Positions 23,930 through 36,689 are shown, numbered from the stretch's first letter. The stretch is 64,000 nt of DNA from Mytilisepta virgata (GCA_028015205.1 CM051517.1:39381135-39445134), one strand, 5' to 3'. Numbers and translations: made by a program. The notes: generated by a model from the letters alone, not told the origin.

Positions 23930-24203
23930 ATTACCAGTAAATAGCAAAATTCAAAAATTATAGAAATACCGAAGATTCATTCTTTGTATTGCACATGGTA
24001 GATCTCCTTAGATGAAATTTGGTTTCCTATTTCGGTATTTTTGGTTGTGTACTTCTTGTTTAATATATATAAGTTTGGTTTTTGGTCTTCCAAATGTTTC
24101 GGTTTTAATGCTGATGATGAGAGGTAACTCCTTGAAACGCGTCGTATACAGCATAGTATAAATTTACAATATCTAATATTAATATCTTTGGATTGTTATT
24201 TTA
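23930..24203 (+). mobile_element. Dispersed repeat with hammerhead-like core (copy 2)
   Basis: About 274 bases collinear with 60775-61048: an ATTACCAGTA start, TTGTATTGCACATGGTAGAT, CTCCTTAG, GTCTTCCAAATGTTTCGG, the hammerhead-like core and a GTTATTT end. In this copy the core reads GATGATGAG (conserved C changed to A), but GAGG-loop-CCTT, GAAA and CGCGTC are kept. Family not identified; Penelope-like terminal repeats are known to carry hammerheads, so that is the leading guess. Confidence 0.65.
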
Positions 24204-25564
24204 TTAGTTGCAGTTTTGAAAAGTATTTTTATTTTATATTCAAAATAATATTTATAACTACTCTATTTATTTTTTTTTTAAATAACCATTTAATACTTTA
24301 TAATTTTATTTTTGATTGAAATAGGAATTATTTATTTATTGTTAAAGTGAAATTTTTTTTTAATACGGATTCTCATGGATATCTGTGTATCCCAGGATCC
24401 AACTGGTGATACTTATCATGAATCTCTTCATCCGTTTATCATATTTTAAAAAAATTAAAGTAAGTAAGTTTAAAACTTGTGTCTAATCCATTGTCATATT
24501 GTTATTTTTGACAATAAAATATGTTTAAAGTATATTTTGATAATTCACACATTTATCTATTTAGTTAGTTATCTAGATTTTGTGGTTTGCCAAATTCTAA
24601 AGGTGACCACAAATATTTAGTTATCTATATAAATATTTAGTTATTTAGTTATCTACGTATTTTAAAATTGCATTTAATGGTAATATTAAAGCTTTGGTCA
24701 AATACTGCCAATTCATTGTTTAGTGATTATTACGCATCATAATAGAATTTATTATTATGTATAAATTCGGTTATGTGGTAGTGATCTGCACTATAAAGCC
24801 TCAGAGGTCAAGTCAGGCTAAACTAATTTTGATTAAGTGTTATATTTCCCACCAGTCAACGTTCTGATTATAAGAAATTGTAAGCTGAGATTTCGGCCAC
24901 TCTTTTGTCGAAATGTCAAGGAATAGGACTCTTGTATATTTAAGTAAAAAATCCAACCCTCCCTCCTCGTTATTTTTAAAACATATTTGTACAATTTGAA
25001 TATGAACCAATTGCTGCTGCTGTTTTTAATTTGTTTTTTTTTCAGACATCAAGTTACAGTTTCCATACTAGTAATGATGATAACCGTTATTGATGTTTAC
25101 AAAAGAACATTAAAATTAGAATTATTCGTGATTTCGCTGCTTAATTGGTAAAACTGTCCATTATTTGACATTTATAACTTACTATCTCATGGATCTCTGT
25201 ATCCCAGCATTCATTGTTTAATAGACGTCATTAACAATTTTACCATATTTTAATAATTCACACATTTTATCTATTTAGTAAGTTATCTAGTTTTTCGTGC
25301 TTTGCCAAATTCTGAAGGTGACCGAAACTTGTTAGTATCATAGTATGTACATATAATGAAAAAGTATGCGCATATAATTTAATTTAGTTTGTGAGACGTC
25401 TTTTGATTGGCTGAAATTATTGATGTAATTTTCCAATAAACAAAAATTTTCACGTTGTCATGACGTCATGCTCATTGATTTCGTTTTAAAGATTGATTTT
25501 AAGTATTTCAACAATGTTTTGAATTAAATTATAAGCAATGATAGACTTTTTTTTATTTTATTCA

Positions 25565-25643
25565 AAATAACATCAATTTTGTTGTAACACTTATGTGTAA
25601 CCCGCCTCGAAGGTTACAGTGTGCAAAAAAATTGATGTTATTT
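25565..25643. repeat. 79 bp hairpin with nested inverted repeat
   Basis: AATAACATCAATTTT (25566-25580) pairs with AAAATTGATGTTATT near 25628-25642. Inside it GTGTAACC pairs with GGTTACAGTG around CGCCTCGA. Adjacent GACGTCATG and ATTGGCTG words may belong to the same repeat. Confidence 0.7.
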
Positions 25644-25689
25644 CTTCAAAAACTCCAAAAATTTACAAATTTACGATCATTGCTTAAAT

Positions 25690-25775
25690 AATGAAGAAGT
25701 ATGTGCATATATAAAAGAAGTATGTGTATATAAAGAAAAAAAGTGTGCATATAAAGAAGGAGTATGTGCATATAA
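25690..25775. repeat. Short tandem repeat, AAGAAGTATGTGCATATA unit
   Basis: About four diverged ~20-base units of GAAGTATGTGCATATAA. Related single units occur near 25337-25370. Confidence 0.7.
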
Positions 25776-26884
25776 TATATTTATTCAACTTAAGGCAGCT
25801 ATGGACTTCCATAACCTACATTTCAGTGACATTGTTTTACTTGCTGTATATATAAAAATAGTTATTATCTTAATAGTTTAAAGCTATTTGTTAGGAATTG
25901 TTAACCATTGATAGAGGTTGTTAATATCATATAAAAATACCTTTTATAGTGATTAATATCTCCAGTGGCATAATAAAATAAACTTTATGTTTTTAAGCGC
26001 TGAAGTCATTGTACTAAAAAATTGTCGTATGTTCTATGTTAAACCAATAAGCTCAGAAGACAAGACTACAACTACCAAATATCATATGTCCGTTGAATCG
26101 TCTGGCTTTCATATGTAAATTATATATACATGTCTGGCTACGGGCATTCATATCCATGTGATGCCATTACAGTGACTCACTTCATTTTAAAAGTATTTGT
26201 TTTGTAAGCTCAAATTATAATTTTCTTTTATACCTCTTAGTCATACATTTGTAAATCCGAATTACAGAATTTTATTGTTGACTTTATAATAATTTACCCC
26301 AATTTTCAAAGATATGTGCATGTCAAAACTTATTATTCTTATGATCAATACCCCTAGAAGCATGTCTTTATCTGTTGTCATTAAATGTTATGACTAATGT
26401 CTAGCAAAATTATTGAGATCTTTATTAGATTGTCATAGCTTTCAACATGTAATAGAATTTTAAATGATGGTGACGTCTTATGTTATGGCAGTTGTATTTG
26501 TTCAGTTAATATATATGTTTACCGTCAGGGTATTTTGGCGTCTAAGGAAAACCCATATATGTTATATTAAGTATCCTTTTCCAGGTAATTGGATATTTAT
26601 ATGTACCGATGTAAAATTTAGAAAAACTATATAAAAAAAACAACAAAAAAATCATTTATTACAAGGTATTTTGTTTGATCTTGAAATTTTCTCGAAACAA
26701 ATAAGTACGCTGCTCTTACAGGCGGATATATGTGGGTAGTGAATATTTTTAATTAAATTAAAAGAATAAAAAATAAAGATAAAAGAAATAGTTCAAAAGG
26801 CTTTTAATTCTAGTTTGGGTTACAAATACATTATCCTGGGATATAATTCTACATATTTTACAAATCGTATTCCCTAAAGGAAAA

Positions 26885-27490
26885 ACACTTTGTTCTACAC
26901 ATAGGAACAGGTGTATTCCTCATTGATAACTAGTTCGGAGGAAAGATATTTCAACAAGCAGTCGCCGTACCAATAGGAATTAATTGTGCCCCGCTTCTAG
27001 CTGACTTGTTTTTATACTCATAAGAGACGGAGTTCCTTCAGAATTGAGAGAAGGAAAATAAAAGAAGCTAGGTCTTTAATTTCACCTATAGATATATTCA
27101 TGATGTTCTTTCCATCTTTCAAAAAGCTTGAAATTAAAGAAACGACAGGGACTTCTTCCTCCGCCTCTTTCTTAGACCTTAATATCGAATATAATAACAT
27201 TGGTGGACTAAGCACCAAAATTTATTGTTTATTTGGAAATTATAAATTTTCGACATCTCAGTAGTAATATACCTGCTTAATTCGCTATACTAGGGCCTGT
27301 AGCGACTACTCGGAATTCCAAAAATGACATAAGCGTTTGAGTAGTAGACTGATGAATCAAGGCTATGAAAAACCACGTATTCTTCGTTCCCTCAAAAATT
27401 ATTTGGCAGATATCAATACTTGATAGAAAAATATTCAGTTTCTATTGCACAATTTATATAGGATAGTCTTGATGAAATTCCTTGAGATAT
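26885..27490 (+). mobile_element. Penelope-like RT relic with RT core (copy G)
   Basis: Plus strand around 26940-27110 gives FGG-RYFQQAVAVPIG, INCAPLLADLFLYS, then FNFTYRYIHDVLS, i.e. RT fingers/palm with the catalytic YIDD changed to YIHD. The following palm segment is damaged. Near 27350-27450 a C-terminal block RLMNQGYEKPRILRSLKNYL then YQYLIEKYSVSIAQFI is readable across frame changes. At least four in-frame stops. This copy covers the N-terminal side missing from B to E, so the family's RT can be assembled conceptually by comparison. Confidence 0.7.
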
Positions 27491-28929
27491 GTTGACCACT
27501 GTTTACTTATGTGGCTTATGAGTCAGTTGTTTTGGCAGCTACTCATTTGCGTAAATAACTCAGAATTATAGCAACTGTCAAATAAGTGGGAGGTTTGGCA
27601 TGACGTAAAACCTGGTTTAACCCACCATTTTGATTTGAAAATGCCTGTACAAGTCAGGAGTATGACTGTTGCTTTACAGCTGTTCTGGGTGTTTGCGCAT
27701 CTCCAGACTTTGCCAGTTTGTCTGATTGACTACGAAAATTCCCTTGGAGTTCCAAGTTTGTTGTGAACTTTATTTAATATGAAACCGTTTTTAGTAATAT
27801 ATTGTACAACTCTAGAATTGACCTTAAACTTGAATTTTTTCTTTTTTAAGGACCTTAATGACATGTCGTACGACTAGGATTAACCGTACGTCACCTGAGC
27901 TATTAACGGAGGGCTAACTAATAATGAAATGAATATTTGCACTATACAAAGCATATTCTTCGAAAATAAAATGTTTGTGCATGCAGGGGATTTTTGAAAC
28001 AGAAAAAACACTTATTAGACGTCAAACTTAAAAAAGAAAAAGAAAAAGAAGGAGTTAATAAGGAAAACACTTTTGTAGCCTTGCTGAAATTGTCATACTT
28101 GTACTCTTGGTTAGGTAAAAATAACAGAGCAATATTAATTTTTTTTCTGTTTTCGTAGGGCATTGTTACTAGTGTCCTCCGTTGCAATGTTGCAATAGTA
28201 GAACGTGTTTCCTTCCATAGCTGACTGGGTGTAAACATTCCTTACGTTTGAACACTTGTTAGATTTTCTTCCGTACATCTTGAGCTAGGCCTACTATCGT
28301 TAGCTCTGTAATATGGACTCGATATCCTCGCTCGTGCTCTCTGCCTGTGTTTCATCTTAGCCTTGTGGTTTCGGCTATCTTTATATAGAAGCATCATCTT
28401 TTTTGTACCTACATGATACTATAATATCCTATCCCCATCAGATAATCGCGCAATACACTCAATTTTTGGTTGGAATAACATTTGGATGTAAATATTTTAT
28501 ATAAAGTTTTCTCAATTTTTTCTTGATAATGGGAAAATTATGTTTCAGAGTAAATAATATCCATATACATCTACATTTCCTTAGAAATGGCGAAACGCTG
28601 ACAGCGCATAAAACACAAAAAAATTCAATGAAATTGATAATGGAAATAGAGTTTCAGTGGAGATGAGTCTTAATTTTTCAGATTCTGCATAAAAGATCAT
28701 ATTGCATACAACCGTCCTTGCGATTTTATCAAATAAGAGCACAATTGATTAATTGGTCGTTTGAATCTTCAGGTTTAAATGATATTTGTTGTAAAAGTTT
28801 TAAAGCTTTTTTCATTCATAAAATAAAAACAATTACTGTTGTTCGACAACTGATGACATACTCAAGCTCTTGCACTACATTCTGGACAAAATGTGTATTC
28901 GTTTTGGTAACACTCTGTATCGACAAGTA
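27491..28929. other. Intergenic, no gene recognised
   Basis: AT-rich, no structured repeat seen. The minus frame 27942-28238 and plus frame 28718-28930 have no recognised features and no splice support. Confidence 0.35.
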
Positions 28930-29470
28930 ATCCGGAGTCCTATGGACAGAAACTGTGTTTCTCTTATTGTGGACTTGTTTTAATAATGTTATGAACAATC
29001 TTTTTTTTAAAGAAGCTCCTATAAGGTGAATTATTTATCATGAAAAATTGATATTTTAACAACAACTGCAGATTTTTTTTTAATGATATACCTACGGTTA
29101 GTAACCCCGTGTTTCTAAAATATGCAAAAGACATTTATCCAAAAGTACTACAGTTTAACAATGCTTATACGAAGATTTAATTCCGTTCCTTATTAGATCT
29201 TACCATAATTATCGAAAATGGCAAGATATATACTAAAATTTATGATCAGAATGACGATTTTAATATTCCAAATTACTCATTTCCTTTTTGTCGACTGAAA
29301 CGTGCCCGAAGCATTGTCGTATGGTGTATCATATCACAGCTTATGCGTTCTTAACTGATTTGTTCTAGGTCAAAAAGGTTTAACTAACGAAACCATACGA
29401 TTATTGAAAAAACTTATGTCACAATGTTATAGATTTCAAAAGCTGCTTATATATGTAGCTTTCAATAAGT
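28930..29470 (+). mobile_element. RT relic of a second, related lineage (copy H)
   Basis: Plus strand, broken across frames: about 28942 MDRNCVSLIVDLFLI (normally MGTNCAPLIADLFL in this family), 29085-29160 a YLR-LVTPCF-NMQKTFIQK block where YLDD-type palm sequence is expected, then 29215-29275 NGKIYTKIYDQNDDFNIPN, PSPAYGVY-like debris, and a C-terminal GLTNETIRLLKKL segment near 29375. The order matches the RT of copies B to G, but the residues fit a sister group that I recall from amphioxus, coral and oyster genomes. Many stops; dead. Confidence 0.55.
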
Positions 29471-30327
29471 TTTATAATAGCTATCATCATTTTTAGCTAA
29501 ATACCCGACTTCTAGAAAAGCGCTTATTTATTAACGGGTCCTAGTTTCTATTGTAACATGATGAATAAATGCAAACGTCTTGCCAATTATCCACAGAAAT
29601 TCGGGGGTTCCATAAGATCTGAAGATTTTAAATTTACACTTGCCTCCCACAAATACTACTATTGAACTCCAAGACGAGATACCATTATGTTATTTCTGAC
29701 TATTAATTTAAAGAACCGATAGTTCACAACCAGCAGCTATTTAAACTTTCCAGGCTAGCAGACACCTTGTTGATAATAATGCTATTTTTGCTTTTAATTT
29801 TATAGTGGTTTTTTACACCACTGGGTACCCAATGGGTACCCATAAGTCCGATCATTAATTAGAGTCTGTACCAAGCCGAACTATTCTGACTGTATGTTGG
29901 TGTTTTGTATTATTTTTTTAGGATCTGTCGAATTGAATTTGGTTACCATGCAGTCAAACTTCGTTAAAAAAATTAAATAAAAATGGGTTGTGATCCCCAC
30001 CAAATCTGATGATATTCAGTTACACCTCTTAGTCAAAATAAAAGTGATTTATAAAACCAAAGCGTATGTAGTAGGGCTGTTGGATAATGCAACCCAATTA
30101 TACCTACTTCATACATTTTATCAATATCACCATAACTATGAGTGCCTCTGTCCACTTTCAGATTTTGTCCTTGTCCATTTTCTGAAGTAGGACTTGTTTT
30201 ACTGTTAAAACTTTACGTGTTTTGGAAAGTTCTATGCCGTTATGTACATTGAACGTCAGTCTAATAGTTATGACGCTTCAACAATCGGTCGAAACTCTTA
30301 CGAGATCCCTCTTAAAGAGCTAGGTTC
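29471..30327. other. Intergenic with one repeat fragment
   Basis: Around 29862-29920 lies a short plus-strand fragment of the GTACCAAG family (GAGTCTGTACCAAGCCGAAC). Otherwise nothing recognised. A tandem GGGTACCCAATGGGTACCCA lies at about 29823-29842. Confidence 0.4.
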
Positions 30328-30519
30328 TTATTGGTGATCATATGCTTTCTTTACAGAATAGAAAAATTGCAAAGTAATTTGGTGGTATATTTGAAATTTC
30401 CATGGTAACATTGATTTTTCAAAAAACTCAACTGAATTCCTCATATCGGTAAGAGCCTTTTTCAGTGTACCCTGGTTCTCCTGCCCTCTGTCAAATTCCT
30501 CCGTCTCATTTTCTGACAC
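30328..30519 (-). CDS. Candidate exon, acidic/charged, unknown
   Basis: Minus strand. An acceptor-like TTTACTCAG just upstream (near 30520-30528) opens a frame beginning V-S-E-N-E-T-E-E-F-D and continuing TLKKALTDMRNSVEFFEKSM to a TAA at 30328. The balanced charge and helix-like content are more protein-like than neighbouring frames, but I recognise no family and there is no AATAAA nearby. An internal GTAAAG could be a donor. Kept as a weak candidate. Confidence 0.2.
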   Translation of the reverse strand: MSENETEEFDRGQENQGTLKKALTDMRNSVEFFEKSMLPWKFQIYHQITLQFFYSVKKAYDHQ

Positions 30520-30888
30520 CTGAGTAAATTGGTTGCGCTTTATATTTTTGGTATCTGGGCCTTGATAACTACTTTCCCGTTACTTAAAGTAATATCCTAC
30601 GATTTGGAACCAAAATTATTTGAGGACCCAATAATAAATCCTGTTGAACTATCCTGACGCCTGACTTTTTGTCCCTTCTGCAAGTTCTCGTTAAGATACA
30701 TGTTAAGATACATATATATTTTGAACTAAATATTGCAGATAATAAATTGTTCGCGATAGTTTGCTTACGTGTTGCTATTGAATCAAAGAAAATCATCGAG
30801 ATAATAGAAGGAAATAAGAAAACGATATTTGCAGCGAAACGAACAACTCATACGGTAATTGTATAAAAAAATGTAGAGTCGGTAAGCT

Positions 30889-31086
30889 ATGAACAAGGAG
30901 GGCCGAGCACAGAAAATCACACGTGGAATAAGAAATTTTTTCTCCAATTGTTCTGATATCCCGAAAATAGTCAAAGAATTAGAAAGACGGGTTTGGTGTG
31001 AAAACAAATTCTCGATGACATGCGAAAAAATGCGGACATTTATGTATCGACTAAAACCGAAGGACGATAAAAAAAAACAACCGTGA
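30889..31086 (+). CDS. Hypothetical 65-codon frame, charged
   Basis: ATG at 30889, stop at 31084-31086. Lys/Arg/Glu-rich (MNKEGRAQKITRGIRNFF start, a C-ENKF-MTCEKM middle, a KKKQP end). No known domain seen, no splice signals required, no poly(A) signal immediately after. Probably chance, but its composition is unlike the Phe/Ile-rich noise frames. Confidence 0.15.
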   Translation: MNKEGRAQKITRGIRNFFSNCSDIPKIVKELERRVWCENKFSMTCEKMRTFMYRLKPKDDKKKQP

Positions 31087-33589
31087 AAGATAAAAAGAAA
31101 AAAATAACTTAAAAAAAGTAGAAATTGACACCCATTTCATACATCTTCAATGCATATTCGATAACTGTATAGGAGGTGTAAAAGTATAATTTACAGATAT
31201 AGAAGTTAAATTTATTGCTTGATTGACTATTTGATACTCATCAAACTTGTCATGATTGCAGACTAACACTTCTACTAATATTATCAGACATTGTTATGTT
31301 GTTTATTGATCTGAAAAATATATGTAATAGAAGGTAAATTAGGACTAAAACAGGATAGTTCCGATCAGCATAATGGTTTCATTAGCCATTCAATTATCGC
31401 AGCATTTCTGCTTTGATTATCTTGTTATGGTCTTTGTTATAGTTAAAGTTCTGTTTTATAATTAACGGAGTGTTTTTAGCTTCAAACATTTGATTGATTA
31501 TTGTTCAGTTCGGCCTGCTTTAATGTTTGAAATTTAGTTTGAATGGTTTTAAAACCATTAAATGAATATTGATAGGATTCAACAAAATAAAAGGTATTAC
31601 AGGTTTGTCTCATAAGAAATCTATTCTCATTGAATCATGATAATTGGCAAAAGGGGGGGGGGTGTTGTGGGTGGAACAGGGAGTCTGTAATTAGGGGGAA
31701 ACGCACATAAATAAATACCTTGAAGGATAAAGTGAATATTCATATTACACTACAGATGCTTGATATCTTTATTGGAAATTATTTTATATTTCATAAATAC
31801 ATGCACGTTTTAAGGTAGTATCAAACTATGGTTTCCCAGAAACAACACACAGTTTTGGAATAAAATGTGATGAATTTTACTTGTATTTACATTTCTATTC
31901 ATGATTTATATCGGGGTGATATATTATTCACCACTTGAACAAGGGGAACGACAATTCTTAGATTTGGCGTGAAAGTCAAATACTCAGGTCTATACAGAGG
32001 TTGTGTTCTGCTAGAATATTGTATACCCATTAGAGTGGTTAATATATAGAACACCCCCGTCGAATATAATGGTATACCTCATTGGGTGATATATATTCAG
32101 GGAAGAACCGATTCTCAGAGTCATTTACTACCGTTCGTAGAAGCAGACCTGGACAATTTGTCCAATATATAGAAGGCAATCTGTCCAAACGTTATACTGT
32201 ACACCGTGTGTATAATTTGTAAATATTTGTATGTAGTTTATTAAAAGGCAAAGAGCTACATGTATTGTATTGTAGTTCGTTGTTTTATTACTTGTAAATA
32301 TATATTAAATTATTTGATTTATATAAGGGGACATGTTGCAACTTTATCATTTATGAACAGATAGCTTGACTCCTGGGTCAATTGGCCTGGAAAGAACTGT
32401 TAACATCTTGACAGCCACGCTACAAAAAAAAAAATAATATTTAATAATTAAAGTTTGCATAGCCACCATTTGAAGGATGTTACATGTATATAAAATTAAT
32501 GCAAGATTGTAAAATTAAAAAAGAAAAATAAGAACGGAAATGAGTATGTACATGTATACACCAGCATAATTCCCATGAAAATAATTTTGCCTGAAGATAA
32601 TATCCTAATGCGTACTTGTATGAAATTCAAAAGGAAAATTTCATTGGATCCATGTACTGTCACTGACGAGGATATTCATTATTGTTATAAATAGATGACC
32701 TAGCTGCCATATAGTACCCACAAATAACTGTTATAACCAATGAAATACTGTAGTCATTTACCAATTTACATTAACCTTTTGTCTAAAGGGCTAAGGGGAT
32801 TATGTTATTAACTCCGCATGGTAACCGTATTGTGGAAATATAAATTACTTTATTTTGTTATATTTTTTAATGATCTTTTATTCTATCATCACGCAGTAAT
32901 TGTTTTATCTCTAGTTTTAATAAAAACTTACCTTCGAATACCAATTTCTTATATACTTTAACAATTTTGTACTCTTATGGTCATTTAATTCTTTTAGCTT
33001 CTAAATGTTACTTTTTTTGTTGAATTCCGAGTCTTTAAACTAGAATTTAACTTGTTACAAGATGTCAGACATCGAAATACAAACTTGAGATGTAATTAAA
33101 TCTCAGATTCCAAGTACAATATCTCGAATTGCAAATGTTAAATCTCGAATTTAAATTCTATTACCTCGAATTACAGATATTGAATCTCAAATTTCGAATC
33201 TCGCAAAACTCTTAGAGTTTTTTTGTAACCTGATTAGTATATTTATTACAAGTATAATAGGGTGACGATGGCCTTGAAATTATTGTTGATATTTGAAGCA
33301 ATGGTATGGAAGAGAGCCTAAAATATCACATTCGCAAAACAAATATGTATAAAATATTGGCAATCTTACGAATTTACTTCTGCAGTATACTAGAGAAGGA
33401 TTCTACAAATGCGGAAAAAATATTGATAGAATTAGATTTCATAAAAGAAAATAAAACCAAAAGATATTTACACTGTTATTAATGATTAAATCCGATATGA
33501 AAAATGCATTTAACAGATGATATATCAGACAAAGTGAAAAAAAAAAAAAAAACAGGAAGGAAGTCAATAATCATATACATTGTGCATGT
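31087..33589. other. Intergenic, no gene recognised
   Basis: AT-rich. Features: a G10 run at about 31655-31664; repeated GATATATTATTCACC/GATATATATTCAGG words near 31917 and 32086; and degenerate TCTCGAATTACAAAT-type tandem words at 33080-33205. No coding signal. Confidence 0.4.
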
Positions 33590-33760
33590 ACATTGTATCG
33601 TCAATGGGAAAAGTAGGACGACCACCAACAAACAATAGAAAACTATTAAGTGATTTCGAAACACGGTCTTTACCAAAACATCCGTAAGAACTCAAGTTCT
33701 CCGGAAGAGTAAACTTTTTCATTATTCTAATAAGACACTCGCTCATTATTAATTCCAGTT
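33590..33760 (-). mobile_element. Probable diverged RT-family 3' UTR fragment (copy K)
   Basis: Minus strand reads TTTACTCTTCCGGAGAACTTG followed by TTTTCTATTGTTTGTTGGTG, resembling the CTTCCGGAGCACCTG...TTTTTAGTTTTC order in copies A, C and J. Similarity is short and the call is weak. Confidence 0.35.
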
Positions 33761-34483
33761 AAAGTCATGATCAGAATGAGAGAATAAAAAAATGAAAAAA
33801 AGATCAATTTTTATTTTGGAATCCAATATAAACACTGAAAGTCGTTAGATAGAGCTTATACAATTTGTACATATCTTAGCTTGAAAAGCGGTTTAATAAC
33901 TACAAGAACGAATTCTCATGATGCTCTCTGTCTAAAGAACACCACCTATATAAATTCATTGTGTCATTGTCTCACGACATCTAAGTTTTCCGAAGTAAAA
34001 GGAAAAATGGTAAAGAACGATAGTACTTAAATTACATATTAATGAGTGTGCTGTCTTTTAAATGTGTTTTATCGAAAGCATCGGTCGTACAATTTTCGTT
34101 TAGCATTGATAAAATGTAGGAAATTTTGTAGTTAGATTGAAATGGATTGAACTTGAAAGCAGGTTTCCATGGAACAAAACACGCTATCATGTGTCTTCTT
34201 TCGTGTATAAAATTATCGGTCTGCTGATCTGCCAATGTAACTTAATTTAACTTCAAACGTGCATACTTAATACATAATGGAAACAAGAGTAATACATGTC
34301 ATATTTTTATTTTGATGCTTTATGCATACGGTTTTAACATTCAAATATAGAAATTAATTGGGTTCAAATGACCTTTGAGTGGCCATATAAATATTCGTGA
34401 ATATCCGCCTGTTGCAATATTTCCTAAAATGTCTTGTATCTAGAATAGCTTTGCATTTTCTCGTTTTAAATTTTTTTGTACAA
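33761..34483. other. Intergenic, nothing recognised
   Basis: AT-rich; no repeat or gene supported. Confidence 0.35.
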
Positions 34484-34679
34484 GATGTCCGGACTGTTTT
34501 GTGCAGAACACTTTTAAATTGTATACCCCCAGACAGTGATTGATAATGGCATATAAACTGCACCACTACAAACCTAATAATATGTCCGGGCTGTTTTTGC
34601 GCAGAGCACTTTTAAATTCTATACCCTCGGACAGTGATTGGTAATGGCATATATCCTGCACCACTACAAACCTAATAAT
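34484..34679. repeat. Two-copy ~98 bp tandem duplication
   Basis: ATGTCCGGACTGTTTTGTGC at 34484 recurs as ATGTCCGGGCTGTTTTTGCG at 34581. Each is followed by CACTTTTAAATT, the GACAGTGATTG block and the GCACCACTACAAACCTAATA block. About 90% alike by eye. Confidence 0.85.
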
Positions 34680-34974
34680 ATTGGATAATGTTGTAAACTG
34701 TTAGACGTAACTGATATCCCTTACACCTTTATTCGTGTGTCAATGGAGTTACCAATTAACATCCATTAATCTGATGATAGTATTTTTTCACGCTGAGAGT
34801 TTAAGTGAAAGTATATCGGAATCATTTTTACTTTCCGTCTCCTTGTATTTAACTTTTAAGGAAGGTTTATGATATGAACCAGGTTGTCCATTACCTAATT
34901 ATGTCTGGACAAATCCTATATTTCCATGCGTTCTGTCTCGTCTACTTGATGTAAAATGTTTTCCCATGAAGTAA

Positions 34975-35085
34975 GTAAAGCCAATAAATACCAAAGGAAT
35001 ATTCGAAGGAGGGGAAAATCGAAAACAACCGACAAACTCCGAAGAACAACGAAGACAGGGTCAAAACAATATAAACACTTCACGT
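34975..35085 (-). repeat. Dispersed repeat fragment (CCTTCGAATAT family)
   Basis: On the minus strand GTCTTCGTTGTTCTTCGGAG, TTTGTCGGTTGTT, CCTCCTTCGAATATTCCTTT and GGTATTTATTGGC match, in order, 54645-54745 on the plus strand. The 85-codon minus frame 34916-35173 overlaps it and is a shadow. Confidence 0.7.
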
Positions 35086-35821
35086 AACGTGTAAGATTTT
35101 TCTTACTTGTATTGACACCAGCGTTTCGAGGATAAGTGTTTGTGGTGTTGTATAGTGTGTCAATTAACTCCACACGATAACCCGTTGATTTTGAATGGAC
35201 AAAACGTTCAATCTTTACTATAAACCGAAAAAAACTAAGGCCTTGGAAAAGAAATAGTTTATATTAATTTGGTAAAATTAGCCCTCTTGTGTGTGCTACG
35301 TCAGTATCCTATGGGGTTTTATGTCATTATTTCATTATCCTTAAACGGTCGTTGACCATTCTTTACAATTATTTATACAATACAATGGAACTACATAAAT
35401 AGCCGCGTCATTACTTCAAAGGAAATTAAACAAGCAAGAGCAATGGAGTTCAAATCATAAAAAGACAATAGCACCTTGTCGCTAAGGAGACAGTTGTAGT
35501 AAAACGAATAAAAACACTGGTACAATATATCGAGTCAAGTTAAAAATTGAATGCAGACAAAATGGTGCATTTAAAGTAATAAATGTGATGATAAGAAAGG
35601 AAAAACATCACAGTTAAACATTCTTTGACCATTATTCCAATATAACTTTAAAGTGTACATTTTGTGCATGTAAGATGAGTTGAACGCCATACAAGCAGAG
35701 ATGTAGGTTGCAAAATAAATTTAAGTGAATTGTTTACAAGTTCCGTGATATGAATAATAGATGGAATAGTCATCCATAATAACCACAGGTAAAACAAGTG
35801 GTTGGGTGCCTATTAAACCAT
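35086..35821. other. Intergenic, nothing recognised
   Basis: No gene or structured repeat supported. Confidence 0.35.
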
Positions 35822-36000
35822 TTTTACTCCACCACTGTTCAGTGTTTGTACCAAGTCAGACTCTCCTGACTATCTGTTTTGTTTATGTTTGTGTTTTGTG
35901 TTCTTATATTTTATTTTTTGTTTGGAATTCTGTCTCTTGGGTAGCGTTGATTGATTGGTATATCATTTTCTACCCTTCCTGTTATTCATTTTGCTGTTTA
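35822..36000 (+). repeat. Dispersed mussel-type repeat (GTACCAAGTCAGACT family)
   Basis: Plus-strand copy: GTGTTTGTACCAAGTCAGAC, then TCTGTCTCTTGGGTAGCGTT, GATTGATTGGTATATCATTT and a CATTTTGCTGTTTATTG end. Collinear with 16610-16815 and 59990-60155. Confidence 0.75.
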
Positions 36001-36689
36001 TTGTTTCTCCGTGCGTAAGCCCATGGTAGTGACTTAAAAAAGAAGACATCTTTATACTTGACCAAGGGTTTCAAAACGCAATTATTACAATTAAAGCGGT
36101 ACATATACGAGAAAACTCGATCAAACAAGATTTTAAAACCATATTTGTAATGGTAAAAATGTCCAATTTCTGAATATATTTAACAAAAATCTTATGTCGG
36201 CTCAAATTTAACTCAAAAAGTGTATAAATTATTTAAATCGTATTCTTAAAGACACACTTTAAAAAATTTCATTTTTACATCAGAAAATGTATAAATTCAT
36301 TCCTACGTTGTTTTTCTTATTCAAACAGGTCTATATCAAAAAATTGTTTAAAGATATAGAATTTGAGCTTTGGATATCATGTGTTATGAAAATCAAAAGG
36401 ATTGTTAAGGAAAGGTTTATTTCATCTTGGCACCAATAGAACACAACATAAATGTTACCCAGTCATTGGTCCATCGGATTACTATTATACAAAGGTTTAT
36501 GATATTTGATCAATTGTAAAAATTCTAAAAGTTTAACTGTTTTAAGAAATAAATACCTATTCACTTAGAATGTTGTTAACACAGTTCGCGAATACCTCAG
36601 ATTTACTAATTATTATAAGCACTATGCTGTTTACTAGAATGCGAATTACTGTCTTTAATGTGTTAGGATTTCTCGAATTTCTCATTTAT
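36001..36689. other. Intergenic, nothing recognised
   Basis: AT-rich spacer downstream of the hAT-like relic. Confidence 0.35.

Larger units (their letters stand above)
24204..26884. other. Intergenic, no gene recognised
   Basis: Very AT-rich. Holds a hairpin (25565-25643), a short tandem repeat (25690-25775) and repeated CACACATTTTATCTATTTAG-type words near 24545 and 25258. No coding signal. Confidence 0.4.
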
